Source: Clostridiales bacterium (lineage in GTDB: Bacteria > Bacillota > Clostridia > Christensenellales > Borkfalkiaceae). From it: 64,000 nt of DNA. Positions 17,202-27,476 of this stretch are shown here, piece after piece. Positions within the stretch are counted from its first letter, which is position 1. The number at the start of each line of letters is the position of its first letter. The position numbers were made by a program, and so were the translations under genes. The notes under the pieces were generated by a model. That model searched no databases and was not told where the DNA came from. It saw only the letters and a list, made by a program, of their open reading frames with translations. The stretch lies in contig SVIM01000003.1 of NCBI GenBank assembly GCA_015069485.1, positions 1 through 64,000 on the forward strand. Direction: 5' to 3'.

Positions 17202-18689
17202 TTATTTTTTATCTACGAATTCTAAAACCTCGTCGAAAAGCTTGTTGGCCTTTGCCGTTTTGTTAAAGCGGACGGGCTTATCGCGAAGAGTTAAAAGCGA
17301 TTTAGGAACTGCCATTGCCGTTGCTGCGTGAAGGCGCTTGATGCCCTTAAAGCTATCCTTTACGTCGTTGCCCGTTACGCAATACAATACGTCCTGAGGG
17401 AATTTATAGGGGCTTGCGGTAGAAACTACCACCATAAAGGTTTCGTCCTTTTTGTTCTTTTCGAACCAGTCAACCGCAACCTTCATAGCGCAACCCGTGT
17501 GCGTATCCATAGTGTAGCCGACGTCGCAGAATACGTCGTAAACCGTTTCTACAACCTCGTCCTCGTTGGCAAAGCCACCAACGAAAACTTCTGCAATTTT
17601 TTCCCTTTCTTCTTCGGTAATTTTATAAACGCCTTCCTTTTTTAATTCCTCCATACGCTTTGCGGTAAGCTCGGCATTTCTGCCCGAAACCTCGAATAAA
17701 AGACGCTCTAAATTAGAGGAAATTAAAATATCCATCGAGGGGCTGCTGGTTTTGTAAAATTCCCTGTTCATATTGTATTCGCCCGTTTTTAAGAAGTCGC
17801 TAAGAATATTGTTCATATTGGAAGCGCAATGAAGCTTTCTTATAGGCAAGCCCATATTCATAGCGTAATATGCCGCAAGTATGTTGCCGAAGTTGCCCGT
17901 GGGAACACAGAAATCAACCTTTTCGCCCATTTCGATTTGTCCGCCAGAAACAAGGTCTAAATAAGCGGAGAAATAGTATGCGATTTGAGGTGCTAATCTG
18001 CCGAAGTTTATAGAGTTAGCAGAAGATAAAAGCACGTTCTTTTCCTTTAAGATTTTAGCGTATTCGCTACTGTTAAATATGGTTTTTACTGCGGACTGAC
18101 AGTCGTCGAAGTTGCCCTTAACCGCAACTACGTTTACGTTTTTTCCTTCCTGAGTGCACATTTGCAATTTTTGCATTTTAGAAACGCCGTCGTCGGGATA
18201 GAATACCATAATTTTAATGCCTTCGGCATCTTTAAAGCCTTCTAACGCTGCCTTGCCCGTATCGCCGGAGGTGGCAACGAGAATTAAAATTTCTTCTTTG
18301 ATGCCACATATATCGCAACCTTTTCGTAAAAGGTAAGGCAAAACGGTTAGCGCCATATCCTTAAAAGCGCAGGTAGGGCCGTGGAAAAGCTCTAAAATAT
18401 AAACGCCGTCGTCAAGACGAACTAAAGGAGCAGGGTCGCCGCCTTCGAATTGCGCGTAAGCCTTTTCGCAAGCAGATAAAAGTTCCTTTTCGTTATAATC
18501 GTCAAGATATTTAATTAAAACCTTGGTGGCCCTTTCGGGATAGCTCATTTCAAGCATAGCTTCAAGCTCTTCCCCGGTAACCTGTGGAAATTTTTCGGGT
18601 ACGAATAAACCGCCGTTAGCCGAAAGTCCTTGCACTATCGCCCTTGCTCCCGAAACAATCTCTCCCCCTCTGGTGCTAATAAAATTCAT
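17202..18689 (-). CDS. thrC: Threonine synthase
   Basis: This PLP enzyme converts O-phosphohomoserine to threonine, the last step of the pathway. The 495 residues fit the long class found in fungi and many bacteria. The N-terminal STRGG is the hallmark. The PLP lysine is in HGPTCAFKDMALTVLP (Lys110), and the phosphate loop is ATSGDTGKAALEG. The gene stands alone, so other threonine genes are elsewhere. The start has AAGGAG nearby, and a hairpin within the 111-bp repeat terminates it. Confidence 0.95.
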   Translation of the reverse strand: MNFISTRGGEIVSGARAIVQGLSANGGLFVPEKFPQVTGEELEAMLEMSYPERATKVLIKYLDDYNEKELLSACEKAYAQFEGGDPAPLVRLDDGVYILELFHGPTCAFKDMALTVLPYLLRKGCDICGIKEEILILVATSGDTGKAALEGFKDAEGIKIMVFYPDDGVSKMQKLQMCTQEGKNVNVVAVKGNFDDCQSAVKTIFNSSEYAKILKEKNVLLSSANSINFGRLAPQIAYYFSAYLDLVSGGQIEMGEKVDFCVPTGNFGNILAAYYAMNMGLPIRKLHCASNMNNILSDFLKTGEYNMNREFYKTSSPSMDILISSNLERLLFEVSGRNAELTAKRMEELKKEGVYKITEEEREKIAEVFVGGFANEDEVVETVYDVFCDVGYTMDTHTGCAMKVAVDWFEKNKKDETFMVVVSTASPYKFPQDVLYCVTGNDVKDSFKGIKRLHAATAMAVPKSLLTLRDKPVRFNKTAKANKLFDEVLEFVDKK

Positions 18690-18821
18690 ATAAAATCTCC
18701 TTTTAACCGCTTGCCTGTATTCGGCGTTTTGCGTATATTTTAGTAAAAATAAAACAGTTTAAAAAACGGCGCAGTTATCCCACGCCGTTTACAAAACAAA
18801 AGTCTTAATTGCTTTTAAAAA

Positions 18822-19229
18822 TTAAGCGTATTTTGCCACGAAGTCGGGTAATTCTTCCTTAGTAGCGCTACAGGTTATGGTAATGGTAATACCGGTGTCG
18901 TTTGCAAGCTTTTCAAGCATATAGAAGGTTGCCGAAAGTTCTGCAACGGGCTTGCCTGCCATGCGCGCGATTCCGTCAATGTAAATATATTCGTTATCGT
19001 GATTGCCTGCAGCAACGCCCTTGATAAATCCGCAAAGAGCGTCTTCACCTGCAACTGCGTATTCGGTTACGTCGATAAAGCGAACTGCTCTATCAATATC
19101 GTACATATATCTTTTGGTATCGGTAATAAAAATGCTTAAGCCTTTAGCTACGGCTGCGTTTACGTTAGCCGCGTGAATAAGCTGTTTAGTCTTGCCGGTG
19201 CCTTTGGGTCCACAAATAAGTTTGATCAT
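18822..19229 (-). CDS. Small P-loop ATP-binding protein
   Basis: The start is ATG at 19229 (MIKLICGPKGTGKTKQL). A longer frame opens at 19253, but a perfect GGAGG lies between the two ATGs and fixes the shorter version of 135 residues. GPKGTGKT is a Walker A motif and EYIYIDGIAR is a Walker B-like strand ending in Asp. The protein is about half the size of a typical P-loop NTPase and lacks other recognisable domains. Such short proteins are common in Clostridia, sometimes annotated as ATP-binding or PilT-like, with no known role. Confidence 0.75.
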   Translation of the reverse strand: MIKLICGPKGTGKTKQLIHAANVNAAVAKGLSIFITDTKRYMYDIDRAVRFIDVTEYAVAGEDALCGFIKGVAAGNHDNEYIYIDGIARMAGKPVAELSATFYMLEKLANDTGITITITCSATKEELPDFVAKYA

Positions 19230-19464
19230 AGTAATTTTTCCTCCTGAAATCATAGTTAAAACTATGTTTATACTATTCTACCAAGAAAAAAGAACAATTT
19301 CAATACCTTTTTAAAAATTTTTTTAATTTTTTTTAAATTTTTTTGTTTTTTTGCGTTTACGATATAAAAACGGCTTAAAATTTAACGTTGCGTTTATATA
19401 AATAACGCAGTTAACGCCAAGATTGATTTTTTATCGTTTAAAAACGGATTAAAGCTATACGCTT

Positions 19465-20667
19465 TTAAACCATTTCCTTGGCGAACTGGGCAATCTTTTC
19501 CAAGCCTTCTACCATCTCGTCGTCTGCAAGAGCGTAGGAAAGACGGATACAGTCGTCATCACCAAAGCATATGCCGGGGGTAACCGCTACTTTTTTGCTA
19601 ACTAAAAGCTGGTCTGCCATATCCATACTGCCTTTAATTTTTACGCCGTCGTGCTTTTTGCCGTAAAGCTTATCGCATAAAAGCATTACGTAGAAAGCGC
19701 CGTCGGGCTTAACGTAATCCAAGCCCAAATGCTTCATTTCCTTAAGCATTTTAAGCATCTTTTTTCTGCGCTTTGCAAAGGCGCCAAGCATCTCGGTCAT
19801 AGGGCCCGTATCGCCTTCTAACGCGGCGATAGAAGCGTATTGCGTCATAGTGTTTACGTTGGAAGTTGCGTGGCTTTGGAAGGAAGCGATTGCCTTTGCC
19901 ACGTTTTCGGGCGCGGCTAAATAGCCCAAACGCCAGCCCGTCATTGCGTACGATTTAGAAACGCCGTTAATGATTATAGTTAATTCCTTCATTTCGGGGG
20001 AAACGGAAGCGATAGAAAAGGGCTTTTCGCCGTTATATATAAGCTTTTCGTAAATTTCGTCCGATAAAACGATAACGTTGTGCTTTACGCAAACTTCGGC
20101 AATTTCCCTAATTTCCTCTTCGGTGTAAACCGCGCCCGTGGGGTTGGTGGGCGAATTGAAAATAAGCATTTTCGTTTTGGGGGTAATTGCGCCTTCAATT
20201 TGCGCAGCCCTTACCTTAAAGTGCGCATCGCGGGAAGCGTAAACGTAAACGGGCGTACCGCCACAGCACTTAACTACTTCGGGGTAAGTGAGCCAGTAGG
20301 GCGCGGGAATAATAACCTCGTCGCCGGGATTAATAGTGGCAAAGATTGCGTTGAATATAGAGTGCTTTGCACCGTTAGAAATTATTATTTGCGAGGGCTT
20401 ATAATCTAAATCGTGGTCGTTTTTAAGCGTCTTGCAAACGGCGTTTTTAAGCGCGGGAAGCCCTGCCGCCGCAACGTATTTAGTGTAGCCCTTATCCATT
20501 GCATCCTTTGCCGCGTCGATAATATGCTGGGGGGTGTTAAAGTCGGGTTCGCCGACGCCGAAGGAGATAACCTTTTCTCCCGCCGCCTTCATTTCGTTAG
20601 CCTTTGCGGAAATTGCAAGCGTCATAGAAGGCGCTATGCACGAAACTCTTTCAGAAACATTTATCAT
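19465..20667 (-). CDS. aspB: Aspartate aminotransferase (class I/II)
   Basis: This PLP enzyme interconverts aspartate and 2-oxoglutarate with oxaloacetate and glutamate. The 400 residues match the Ib subgroup found in Firmicutes. Clear blocks are ISFGVGEPDFNTP, NGAKHSIFNA, the proline-rich APYWLTYPE, NSPTNPTGAVY, LSDEIYEKL, and the PLP lysine site NGVSKSYAMTGWRLGY (Lys238). Arg in CIRLSYA binds the substrate carboxylate. It is monocistronic with an AAGGAGA ribosome site. A related specificity (prephenate or aromatic) cannot be excluded. Confidence 0.9.
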   Translation of the reverse strand: MINVSERVSCIAPSMTLAISAKANEMKAAGEKVISFGVGEPDFNTPQHIIDAAKDAMDKGYTKYVAAAGLPALKNAVCKTLKNDHDLDYKPSQIIISNGAKHSIFNAIFATINPGDEVIIPAPYWLTYPEVVKCCGGTPVYVYASRDAHFKVRAAQIEGAITPKTKMLIFNSPTNPTGAVYTEEEIREIAEVCVKHNVIVLSDEIYEKLIYNGEKPFSIASVSPEMKELTIIINGVSKSYAMTGWRLGYLAAPENVAKAIASFQSHATSNVNTMTQYASIAALEGDTGPMTEMLGAFAKRRKKMLKMLKEMKHLGLDYVKPDGAFYVMLLCDKLYGKKHDGVKIKGSMDMADQLLVSKKVAVTPGICFGDDDCIRLSYALADDEMVEGLEKIAQFAKEMV

Positions 20668-21030
20668 AACAATCTCCTTTTCTCGTTTAGAAGCACCGCT
20701 ATTTGCGGGGAAGTTAAGCTTAAAGCAAAACCGTAAGCTTTTTTGTATTTTAGCCCCTAAACTTGTATAAAAATAAACTTAACGGAATAATTATACATTT
20801 TTTGCGCCCATTATGCAACCGTTTAGAATAAATTTATTATAATAAAGTATAATTGTTAACAAATTAAATTTTGATGATAAAAATTACAAAAGCATTGACG
20901 TAATCGAGCTATATATGGTTTTATTTAGCAAGCAACGGATATTTATTCGCTATAGACAGCACTATATAGCCCACATACGCACTTATTTATAAAGATTACT
21001 ACTATTTGAACGACGAAAAAATTAAATAAA
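20668..21030. other. Intergenic, nothing recognised
   Basis: About 360 nt between the aminotransferase start and the terminator at 21031 are very AT-rich. They contain the aminotransferase 5' region, with an imperfect AAGCTTACGG/CTTTAAGCTT element, and otherwise no promoter, repeat or frame that I can support. Confidence 0.6.
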
Positions 21031-21060
21031 AGCGGTGGCAATAATAAAATTGCCACCGCT
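21031..21060 (-). terminator. Terminator of the ABC operon's last gene
   Basis: An 11-bp stem AGCGGTGGCAA / TTGCCACCGCT lies 40 nt beyond the lipoprotein stop. On the minus strand it is followed by TTTATTTAATTTTTT. Confidence 0.8.
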
Positions 21061-21099
21061 TTGTTATTTTATAATTAATTTTACATATTTTAACGCCGA

Positions 21100-22632
21100 T
21101 TAATTTTTATAAGCCAAATACTGCTCGTAGGTTAATTCTTCTGCTTTTAAATACGTTCTTGCAGCAAGACTGACACGTTGAAAAACAGCATCCGAGCCTT
21201 CCTGGTATAAAGTTATTAATCCGGGCTCAACCGTTGCATACATAGAATAACCGTTTACCGTATACCTAAAACAATCGGCTTCGGCGTCGTATTCAGTGCT
21301 TACGCCGTTTGATAAAATAAATTCCGTAACTGCTTCGTTTTCTACTACTACGATTGCCGAAGAGATTGCGTTGGTGTTAGGGCTTGCATAAAAGTCACAA
21401 ATATACCGTCCGTCGTAAAAGCACTCTTTTGTTACCAAATAAGTGCATTTAGTTAAATCGGCAACATTTTGCTCCGTTTCAAGAAAGCTTACAACGGCTT
21501 TTAAATTAAGACAAATAGATTGAACTTGCGTTTGCTTCATTCCTTCCATTATAATTTCGCCGTTAACGCTTACTGTTTTAACATTTTCGCCGTCAGCTTG
21601 AATTTGCAACGAAACGTCCTTAAGCGCATACGATACGTCGTCACTAGAAATTAATTCAAATTCAAAATATTCTTCCTTAACCTCTTCAATCGAGTCGCAT
21701 AAATCATCTAAGAATTTTTCCGCTTCAACGCCTTCTAAAAATTTTATAACCTTATAAACGTTATATTCCGAAATAGCCGTGTTACGACCAAAATTATCGC
21801 TCCAAATAGTGCCGTTTGTAACGCCTTTGGTTTCGCATATTTCCTTAATGTAATCGTATATTCTTTGACCCTCTTCAGGCTTATAGGGGGTAATCATCTT
21901 TGCAAACAAAGAGTATTCTTCCGATTCAAGCACACCGTTATAAAAATCCAACGCAGTATCGTCGCCCGCTAAACTATTTATAAGCTTTTTAACCTTTCCG
22001 TTTTTAATCAAATTACCTACCGTAGTTTTTTCATCAATTCCTTCTAAAACGGGAATTAAATCCTTGGCGATTTTATAAATTAACTTATTAACGTCAAGCG
22101 TAAGCTCGTTGGCTTTCGTTTTTACCGCGCCGTATTTATCAGCCAACTTTATTAGCTTTATAAGCGAGGATTGTTCCGGCTGTATATTTAATCCTTCAAT
22201 ATTTAAGCTACCCCCTAAAATATTCCCGGGTATAATTGAAATCAAGCTATCTACGGGAATTAAAAGCTTATTTGCGGTGTTGTTGCCCACGGTATATGCT
22301 TCGGTTATAAACAATTCTTCCCCGCGAACGTATACGCTTTGCGTTTGCTCAATAAGTGTAGAGCCTTGCCACTCCTCCGTATTTATTTTTAAATCAGCCT
22401 CTTGCACCTGCAAGTTTTCCACACATAAAATTTCGACTGTAGAGGTCTGCGTGACGGTTTTGTAATTTTGGTCGATTTCTAATTTTATATCAGCGTCGAT
22501 TGCCGTAGGATTAGTTGATTCCAATAAAGAAACGACCTTGTTTAGCTCTTTATTTTGGCAGGCTGTTAAAAGCGATAAGCACATAATAGCTACCGTTAAA
22601 AGGGCAATAAAAATTATTTTGATTTTTTTCAT
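21100..22632 (-). CDS. Large lipoprotein of unknown function
   Basis: The 510-residue precursor has a basic N-terminus, a hydrophobic helix and lipobox LLTAC with Cys25. The mature part alternates predicted strands, with NLKAVVSFLETEQ and ECFYDGRYICDFYASP as notable segments. There are no catalytic motifs. Organisation recalls the LolA/LppX-type or DUF-type lipoproteins that bind hydrophobic ligands, but I cannot assign a family. It begins 79 nt after the second ABC transporter gene and probably belongs to the same operon, so it may be an accessory of that transporter. Confidence 0.75.
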   Translation of the reverse strand: MKKIKIIFIALLTVAIMCLSLLTACQNKELNKVVSLLESTNPTAIDADIKLEIDQNYKTVTQTSTVEILCVENLQVQEADLKINTEEWQGSTLIEQTQSVYVRGEELFITEAYTVGNNTANKLLIPVDSLISIIPGNILGGSLNIEGLNIQPEQSSLIKLIKLADKYGAVKTKANELTLDVNKLIYKIAKDLIPVLEGIDEKTTVGNLIKNGKVKKLINSLAGDDTALDFYNGVLESEEYSLFAKMITPYKPEEGQRIYDYIKEICETKGVTNGTIWSDNFGRNTAISEYNVYKVIKFLEGVEAEKFLDDLCDSIEEVKEEYFEFELISSDDVSYALKDVSLQIQADGENVKTVSVNGEIIMEGMKQTQVQSICLNLKAVVSFLETEQNVADLTKCTYLVTKECFYDGRYICDFYASPNTNAISSAIVVVENEAVTEFILSNGVSTEYDAEADCFRYTVNGYSMYATVEPGLITLYQEGSDAVFQRVSLAARTYLKAEELTYEQYLAYKN

Positions 22633-22711
22633 AAAAATACCTCTTATAAAATTATTTTAATTACAGAATTTATACAGTACCTTTACGGTAATTATTTTAT
22701 AAGTAAATAAA

Positions 22712-25168
22712 TTAAATATCGTATTTTGCAAGTATTTGACTGGGGGTTTTGGAAAGGAGCGTTAAGACGGGCAATATTCCACAAATTAAGCAAATTGCGT
22801 AAAGGAACACGAGCACTGCTATTGCAATCCAAACGGGGTAGTATAGGATTTGCCCCACGAGCGAGCCACCGCCAAGACAAACGAATAAAAAGACGCTTGA
22901 AATAAGGTAGCCTATAAATACCGTAAGGGTCGTTAACACCGCCGCTTCCACTAAAAAGCGGAAAATTATGTTTCGTTTACATACGCCTATCGCACGGTAA
23001 ACGCCTACTTCCTTAATTCTTACCATAAGCGACGAGCGCATTATAAAGTACATACAAAGGCTCATAACCGCTAATATGATTATTAGCGAGGTTGCGTTTA
23101 CGGTAATTAGCGAAGCGTAATCGACTAAGCTGTATTCACGCAAAGTTGACGGAGTGATAACCGCCGTTTCGAACCGGCTTTCGCCAAGGCTGTTTAATAA
23201 AAACGCTTCGGTAACGGCAGGGTTAGTTGAGTGAACTAATATGTATTGCTCCCCATAGCCAAGAGATATAGCCCCGTGCGTGTCGTCGCTGTAAAGCTTT
23301 GAAACGGTTATATAATCTTGGTCGTTTATCACATATAAGTAAGGTGCGTCTATTTCGTCGTTTACTACGCTTTGCGTTAAGGTAAACTGCTTTCCGCGAA
23401 TTTTAAAACTTTCGTTTAGCTGAACCTGCAAGGTGTCGTCCTCTTCGCTAAAGGCAACGAGAGTGGATTCGCCGGGAAGAACGGTTAAGCCTAATTCGGA
23501 CGCAGGATATATGTTTGAATAAAACATACCGTTCGCATAGGCTAAATTTAAAGCAGATAAATATACTGCCTTGCTTGACGATTTAACCACGCCTGCTATT
23601 TTTACTTCGCTGTTGTTCGTGAAAGTATATAAATTTAAATCAACGAAGCAGTTTATAAGATTTTCGTAGCTATTAAAATAATCTACTTGTACGCTTTCCA
23701 ACAAAAGATCGGCAAGCGCTGTGGTTATAACTACCTCGTTTTTGTTAAGGTTAGCGTTCTTTCCTAATACGACGGGCATATCCTTGCAAACGCTTTCTTC
23801 TAAATAATGGGCTTGGGCATATGCGCTTGGCGCGCTGTAGCTTTCAAAAAAGCCCGTTACTACGCGTACATTGTCAAGCCCGTAATTATAGTGACTCGTA
23901 ATCGTATCGATTGCCGAATCTTCACTACCGATAGCGTTTAAAAGGGTAACGGCGTACGGCTGGGCAAAAGCGTGATATAAGTAGTTTTGATCTACGGCAA
24001 AAACATCCTCGTTATAGGAATCGCTAATTTCTTCTAAATCCCTAAACATAACGCCGAACATAGAAGTCATAAATACTACGACGGCAGCAAACATGCCCAT
24101 AAGCACCCTTAAAAAACGCTTGCCCTTCTTTTTCTTTGCAAAATTTGCAGTATAACCGCTTTTAATTGCGTTGCCCAAGGTAAACAGCTTGCCGTAGTCT
24201 TTGCCCTGCACGGGAGGGAGATTAGACATATCTATTTGCTCGTTGCCGTTGGCGTCGTTTTTGTTAGGGGTAAACACGCCTTTTTTAAGCTTAACCTCGC
24301 TGTTCTCGTCTAAAATTTGCACCTTGGGGGTGTTTACCTTTAAATAAATATTTCCGCCGTTATTTACTATTTGAATTTTTACGGGCGATTGAGGGGCTTC
24401 GCCGTAAAATTCTACGCTTGCCCCGTCGATTAACGACTCCGTTTTTTGAAATTCACCCAAATATATGGCGTTTTTATCACGGCTTTCGTAGCCTTGGGCG
24501 TTTTCGTTTTGATAAACGGAATTAACCCTTCCGTCCAAAAGCTCTACGACGGTGTCGCAGTAGTGGTCAACCAAGTTTTCCTCGTGCGTTACTATTAAAA
24601 CAAGGTGGTCCTTTGCTATTTTTTTAAGCAAATCCATAACCAAAAGCGTGTTTGCCTCGTCCAAATTTCCCGTTGGCTCGTCAGCGAGAATTACGGGGGG
24701 ATTTTTAACGATAGCGCGCGCTATGGCTATGCGCTGCTGCTGTCCGCCCGAAAGGGTGTCGGGGGTGCGGTTTTTATACTTTTCCATATCCACGTTTTTT
24801 AAAGCGGATATAACTCTTTTTTCAATTTCCTCCTCGTCGTGCATACCGCAAAGCTTTAGAGCGTTTGCAACGTTTTCAAAGCATGTTTGGTCGGCGTGAA
24901 GGTTGTAGTTTTGAAATATGTAGCCAACGTACTTATTTCTTTCTGCGTCAAAATTTTTTACCGATTTTCCGTTGATTAATATTTCGCCGCTTTCGTAACC
25001 GTCAAGCCCGCCGACGGCGTTAAGTAGCGTTGTTTTACCGCATCCACTTTTGCCGAAAATTGCAACCATACCCTTTTCGGGAAGATTTAAGCTTACGTCG
25101 TTTATAACGTGAATTTCGTTTTGCTTACCCTTGTTGTAGTACTTATTTAAATTACTTATTTTAATCAC
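22712..25168 (-). CDS. ABC transporter, fused ATPase and FtsX-type permease (818 aa)
   Basis: The N-terminal ~220 residues form a MacB/LolD-type ATPase: GKSGCGKTTLLNAVGG (Walker A), LSGGQQQRIAIARA (signature) and VILADEPTGNLDE (Walker B). A ~130-residue linker leads to a first membrane helix near residues 355-375, a ~300-residue extracellular domain and three C-terminal helices with VRIKEVGVYRAIGVCKRNI, the FtsX-type coupling segment. Such transporters extrude peptides or lipoproteins or move lipids in mechanotransmission rather than importing solutes. The start codon overlaps the previous gene's stop (ATGA), so both proteins are likely made together as a heterodimer. Substrate is unknown. 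Confidence 0.9.
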   Translation of the reverse strand: MIKISNLNKYYNKGKQNEIHVINDVSLNLPEKGMVAIFGKSGCGKTTLLNAVGGLDGYESGEILINGKSVKNFDAERNKYVGYIFQNYNLHADQTCFENVANALKLCGMHDEEEIEKRVISALKNVDMEKYKNRTPDTLSGGQQQRIAIARAIVKNPPVILADEPTGNLDEANTLLVMDLLKKIAKDHLVLIVTHEENLVDHYCDTVVELLDGRVNSVYQNENAQGYESRDKNAIYLGEFQKTESLIDGASVEFYGEAPQSPVKIQIVNNGGNIYLKVNTPKVQILDENSEVKLKKGVFTPNKNDANGNEQIDMSNLPPVQGKDYGKLFTLGNAIKSGYTANFAKKKKGKRFLRVLMGMFAAVVVFMTSMFGVMFRDLEEISDSYNEDVFAVDQNYLYHAFAQPYAVTLLNAIGSEDSAIDTITSHYNYGLDNVRVVTGFFESYSAPSAYAQAHYLEESVCKDMPVVLGKNANLNKNEVVITTALADLLLESVQVDYFNSYENLINCFVDLNLYTFTNNSEVKIAGVVKSSSKAVYLSALNLAYANGMFYSNIYPASELGLTVLPGESTLVAFSEEDDTLQVQLNESFKIRGKQFTLTQSVVNDEIDAPYLYVINDQDYITVSKLYSDDTHGAISLGYGEQYILVHSTNPAVTEAFLLNSLGESRFETAVITPSTLREYSLVDYASLITVNATSLIIILAVMSLCMYFIMRSSLMVRIKEVGVYRAIGVCKRNIIFRFLVEAAVLTTLTVFIGYLISSVFLFVCLGGGSLVGQILYYPVWIAIAVLVFLYAICLICGILPVLTLLSKTPSQILAKYDI

Positions 25169-27405
25169 GCAACGCCACCTCCCTTTAAGGATTTTTTAAC
25201 GCTTGTATTAAAAAGCTTTTTAATTTGCCTATGAGTTATAAAGGTTACCAAAATTAATAGGCCGACGAACATTAAGGCGTATTGCCAAGCGTATAAAAAA
25301 GTAAAAATTGCATTTGCTACGGGGTTGAAGAAAATGGCTATTGCCGTTAAAATAACCGCTATATATGACGGAATTATTGCAATAAGCATACGCGCGTACA
25401 TACCCGTTTTTATAGCCGTAACCGTTATGCCCATAGCGCGCATAATGGCCATATCGTTTTTAAACGCTTCAATGCTCCTTTGTGTGCAAAGGTTTATAAA
25501 CAACGCTAAAAATATTATTGCGCCTGCCCAATATACAAGGGCGAATATTCCAAGTATAGTGTTTAAAATAGTATCTATGCCGTCCGTTTTGTAGGTTGCG
25601 TTAGAAAGCACGGCTATATAACCTTCCTCCATCATTTTTTCGGCGGCGGCGCTCGCCTCGCTATCGTTTGCGAAAAATAGCGAAAACTGCCTATATTCGG
25701 TTGTGCTTTGCTTTGCTATTTCCTTATAAAGGTAAGGGCTTATATATACGAAATAGTTATTGCTGCCGTAATCCTCCGGCCATTTCGTAGGCTCGTTTAG
25801 CGTTATATAAGAAGAATCTAAATAGTCGAATCCATAAATGCTTATTTCCGTTTGTAAATTTAAGTCGGAATTTGCTTGCATAAAGTCGTGATAGCTGTAC
25901 GCATTTATATAAATTTTACCTTCTTCCACGTCAAAGCAAGGGGCAGCCATAGCGTTTTCGTAGCTCCAAACAACCTCGCCGTCCTGCTTTACGTAAATAT
26001 CAAGGTAGCTTCTGTTACTTGCCCTCATAAGGCTGGCAAGCTCAAGCCCCTCGTCAGTAAAAATTATTTTCGGCTCTAAATTATTATCCACGTAATACTT
26101 AACGCCCGTAACCTTATAAATCGCTCCGTTGCCTATACTCCATAGCTCGATTTGCTCTATTAAAGGCTCTTGCTCGCCAAATTCAGGCTTATACGAAATG
26201 GGGAAGTAAAGTAAAACCTCGTTGGGCTCTTGTGGCATTTTTCCCACTACGCCTTGGTTGGAATAGTTATTAATAAAGTCAACGCTTGCGTAAATACTGC
26301 TAAAATATCCCTCGTGATTTTTCCACTGCACGCCTAAGCTTGCGTCAAGAATCGAGTCGAAGCGAATATAGCTTTCGGCGCCGTATTTTTGCGCAATTTG
26401 CGCTACCTCTTCGTCGGTTAAGGGAGTGCCGTCGTCGTTAGTTGCCACCACCCTGCCTTCCAAGTAGTTAAACATATTGTTTTGACCGATTAAGGCGTTT
26501 AAGCCAAGCGCGCAGGAGGAGGTTATAAAAAATACGCCCAACGCGCCTACGATTAAAAGAAGGCACAAAAAAACAGAAAGCTTTGGCTTTGCGAAAAATA
26601 TGCTTTTACCCAAGGTAAATCCGTTTTTAACCTCGCGGATAAACCTTGCCGACTTTTTGGGGGCGGTTGCGTTTTCTTGCACGGTTGCGCCGTTACTTTG
26701 CATTGAATCGGCTATATATTGGGGGGAACTGACAATATGGTCAGATTCTATCGCCCCGTCGAAAATGCGAACGTGACGGGTTGCGCATTCCTTAAAATCG
26801 TCAAAGTTGTGCGTTACCACAATTACGAGCTTTTCTTTTGAAACCTCCTTTAAAAGGGCAATAATTTCCTTTGAGGTTTGCGAATCCAAATTACCCGTAG
26901 GCTCGTCGGCAAGAATAATGGGGCTATCCTTTGCAAGGGCGCGCGCAATAACCGTGCGTTGCTTTTGCCCGCCCGAAAGCTTACTGCCCTTTTGCTTTAA
27001 GTGGGAAGTAAGCCCCACCCTATCGATAAGCGCCAAGGCGCGCTCTCTTCTTTGCTTTTTATCTTCGATATGCATAAGCGCAAGCTCTACGTTTTGTAAA
27101 ACGGTAAAGCTTTCGATAATGTTATAATCTTGGAAAATGAAAGAAATATACCTTTCGCGGTATTCCTCCCACTCGGGCTGAAGATAGTGCGAGGTTGACT
27201 GACCTTCTATATAAAGCTCGCCTTCTTCGTAAGTATCCATACCGCTTATAACGTTTAAAAGCGTGGACTTACCCGAACCGCTTTTACCCGTTATGGCAAC
27301 GAATTCTCCCAATTTGAACGAAAGGTTAACACCCCTTATGCCAACTGCGACGTTGCCTTCGGAAACGTAAATTTTTCCTATGTCTTTTAGTTGAAGTAAA
27401 GCCAT
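25165..27405 (-). CDS. ABC transporter, fused ATPase and FtsX-type permease (746 aa)
   Basis: Domain order is as in its partner: ATPase with GKSGSGKSTLLNVISGMD, LSGGQKQRTVIARALA and IILADEPTGNLDS in residues 1-220, a linker, one membrane helix near 275-295, an extracellular domain, and three C-terminal helices with RSIEAFKNDMAIMRAMGITVTAIK. It is first in a three-gene operon, with the second transporter gene (4-nt overlap) and a lipoprotein following. The promoter is TTGACA/TATAAT at 27448-27476, with its -35 inside the 131-bp repeat. No sensor kinase or peptide-resistance regulator is adjacent, unlike the BceAB-type systems. Confidence 0.9.
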   Translation of the reverse strand: MALLQLKDIGKIYVSEGNVAVGIRGVNLSFKLGEFVAITGKSGSGKSTLLNVISGMDTYEEGELYIEGQSTSHYLQPEWEEYRERYISFIFQDYNIIESFTVLQNVELALMHIEDKKQRRERALALIDRVGLTSHLKQKGSKLSGGQKQRTVIARALAKDSPIILADEPTGNLDSQTSKEIIALLKEVSKEKLVIVVTHNFDDFKECATRHVRIFDGAIESDHIVSSPQYIADSMQSNGATVQENATAPKKSARFIREVKNGFTLGKSIFFAKPKLSVFLCLLLIVGALGVFFITSSCALGLNALIGQNNMFNYLEGRVVATNDDGTPLTDEEVAQIAQKYGAESYIRFDSILDASLGVQWKNHEGYFSSIYASVDFINNYSNQGVVGKMPQEPNEVLLYFPISYKPEFGEQEPLIEQIELWSIGNGAIYKVTGVKYYVDNNLEPKIIFTDEGLELASLMRASNRSYLDIYVKQDGEVVWSYENAMAAPCFDVEEGKIYINAYSYHDFMQANSDLNLQTEISIYGFDYLDSSYITLNEPTKWPEDYGSNNYFVYISPYLYKEIAKQSTTEYRQFSLFFANDSEASAAAEKMMEEGYIAVLSNATYKTDGIDTILNTILGIFALVYWAGAIIFLALFINLCTQRSIEAFKNDMAIMRAMGITVTAIKTGMYARMLIAIIPSYIAVILTAIAIFFNPVANAIFTFLYAWQYALMFVGLLILVTFITHRQIKKLFNTSVKKSLKGGGVA

Positions 27406-27447
27406 CCTTTTCTCCTTTTAAAATAAGCTTGGCGTTTTTTCAGTTTT

Positions 27448-27476
27448 ATTATATCACGGTTTAACGCTACTGTCAA
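27448..27476 (-). promoter_or_regulatory. Promoter of the ABC transporter operon
   Basis: Minus-strand TTGACA (27471-27476), 17-nt spacer, TATAAT (27448-27453). Confidence 0.8.

Noticed and set aside
19230..19253. Upstream start of the small P-loop gene
   Set aside because: The GGAGG ribosome site lies between 19253 and 19229, so the downstream ATG is used.
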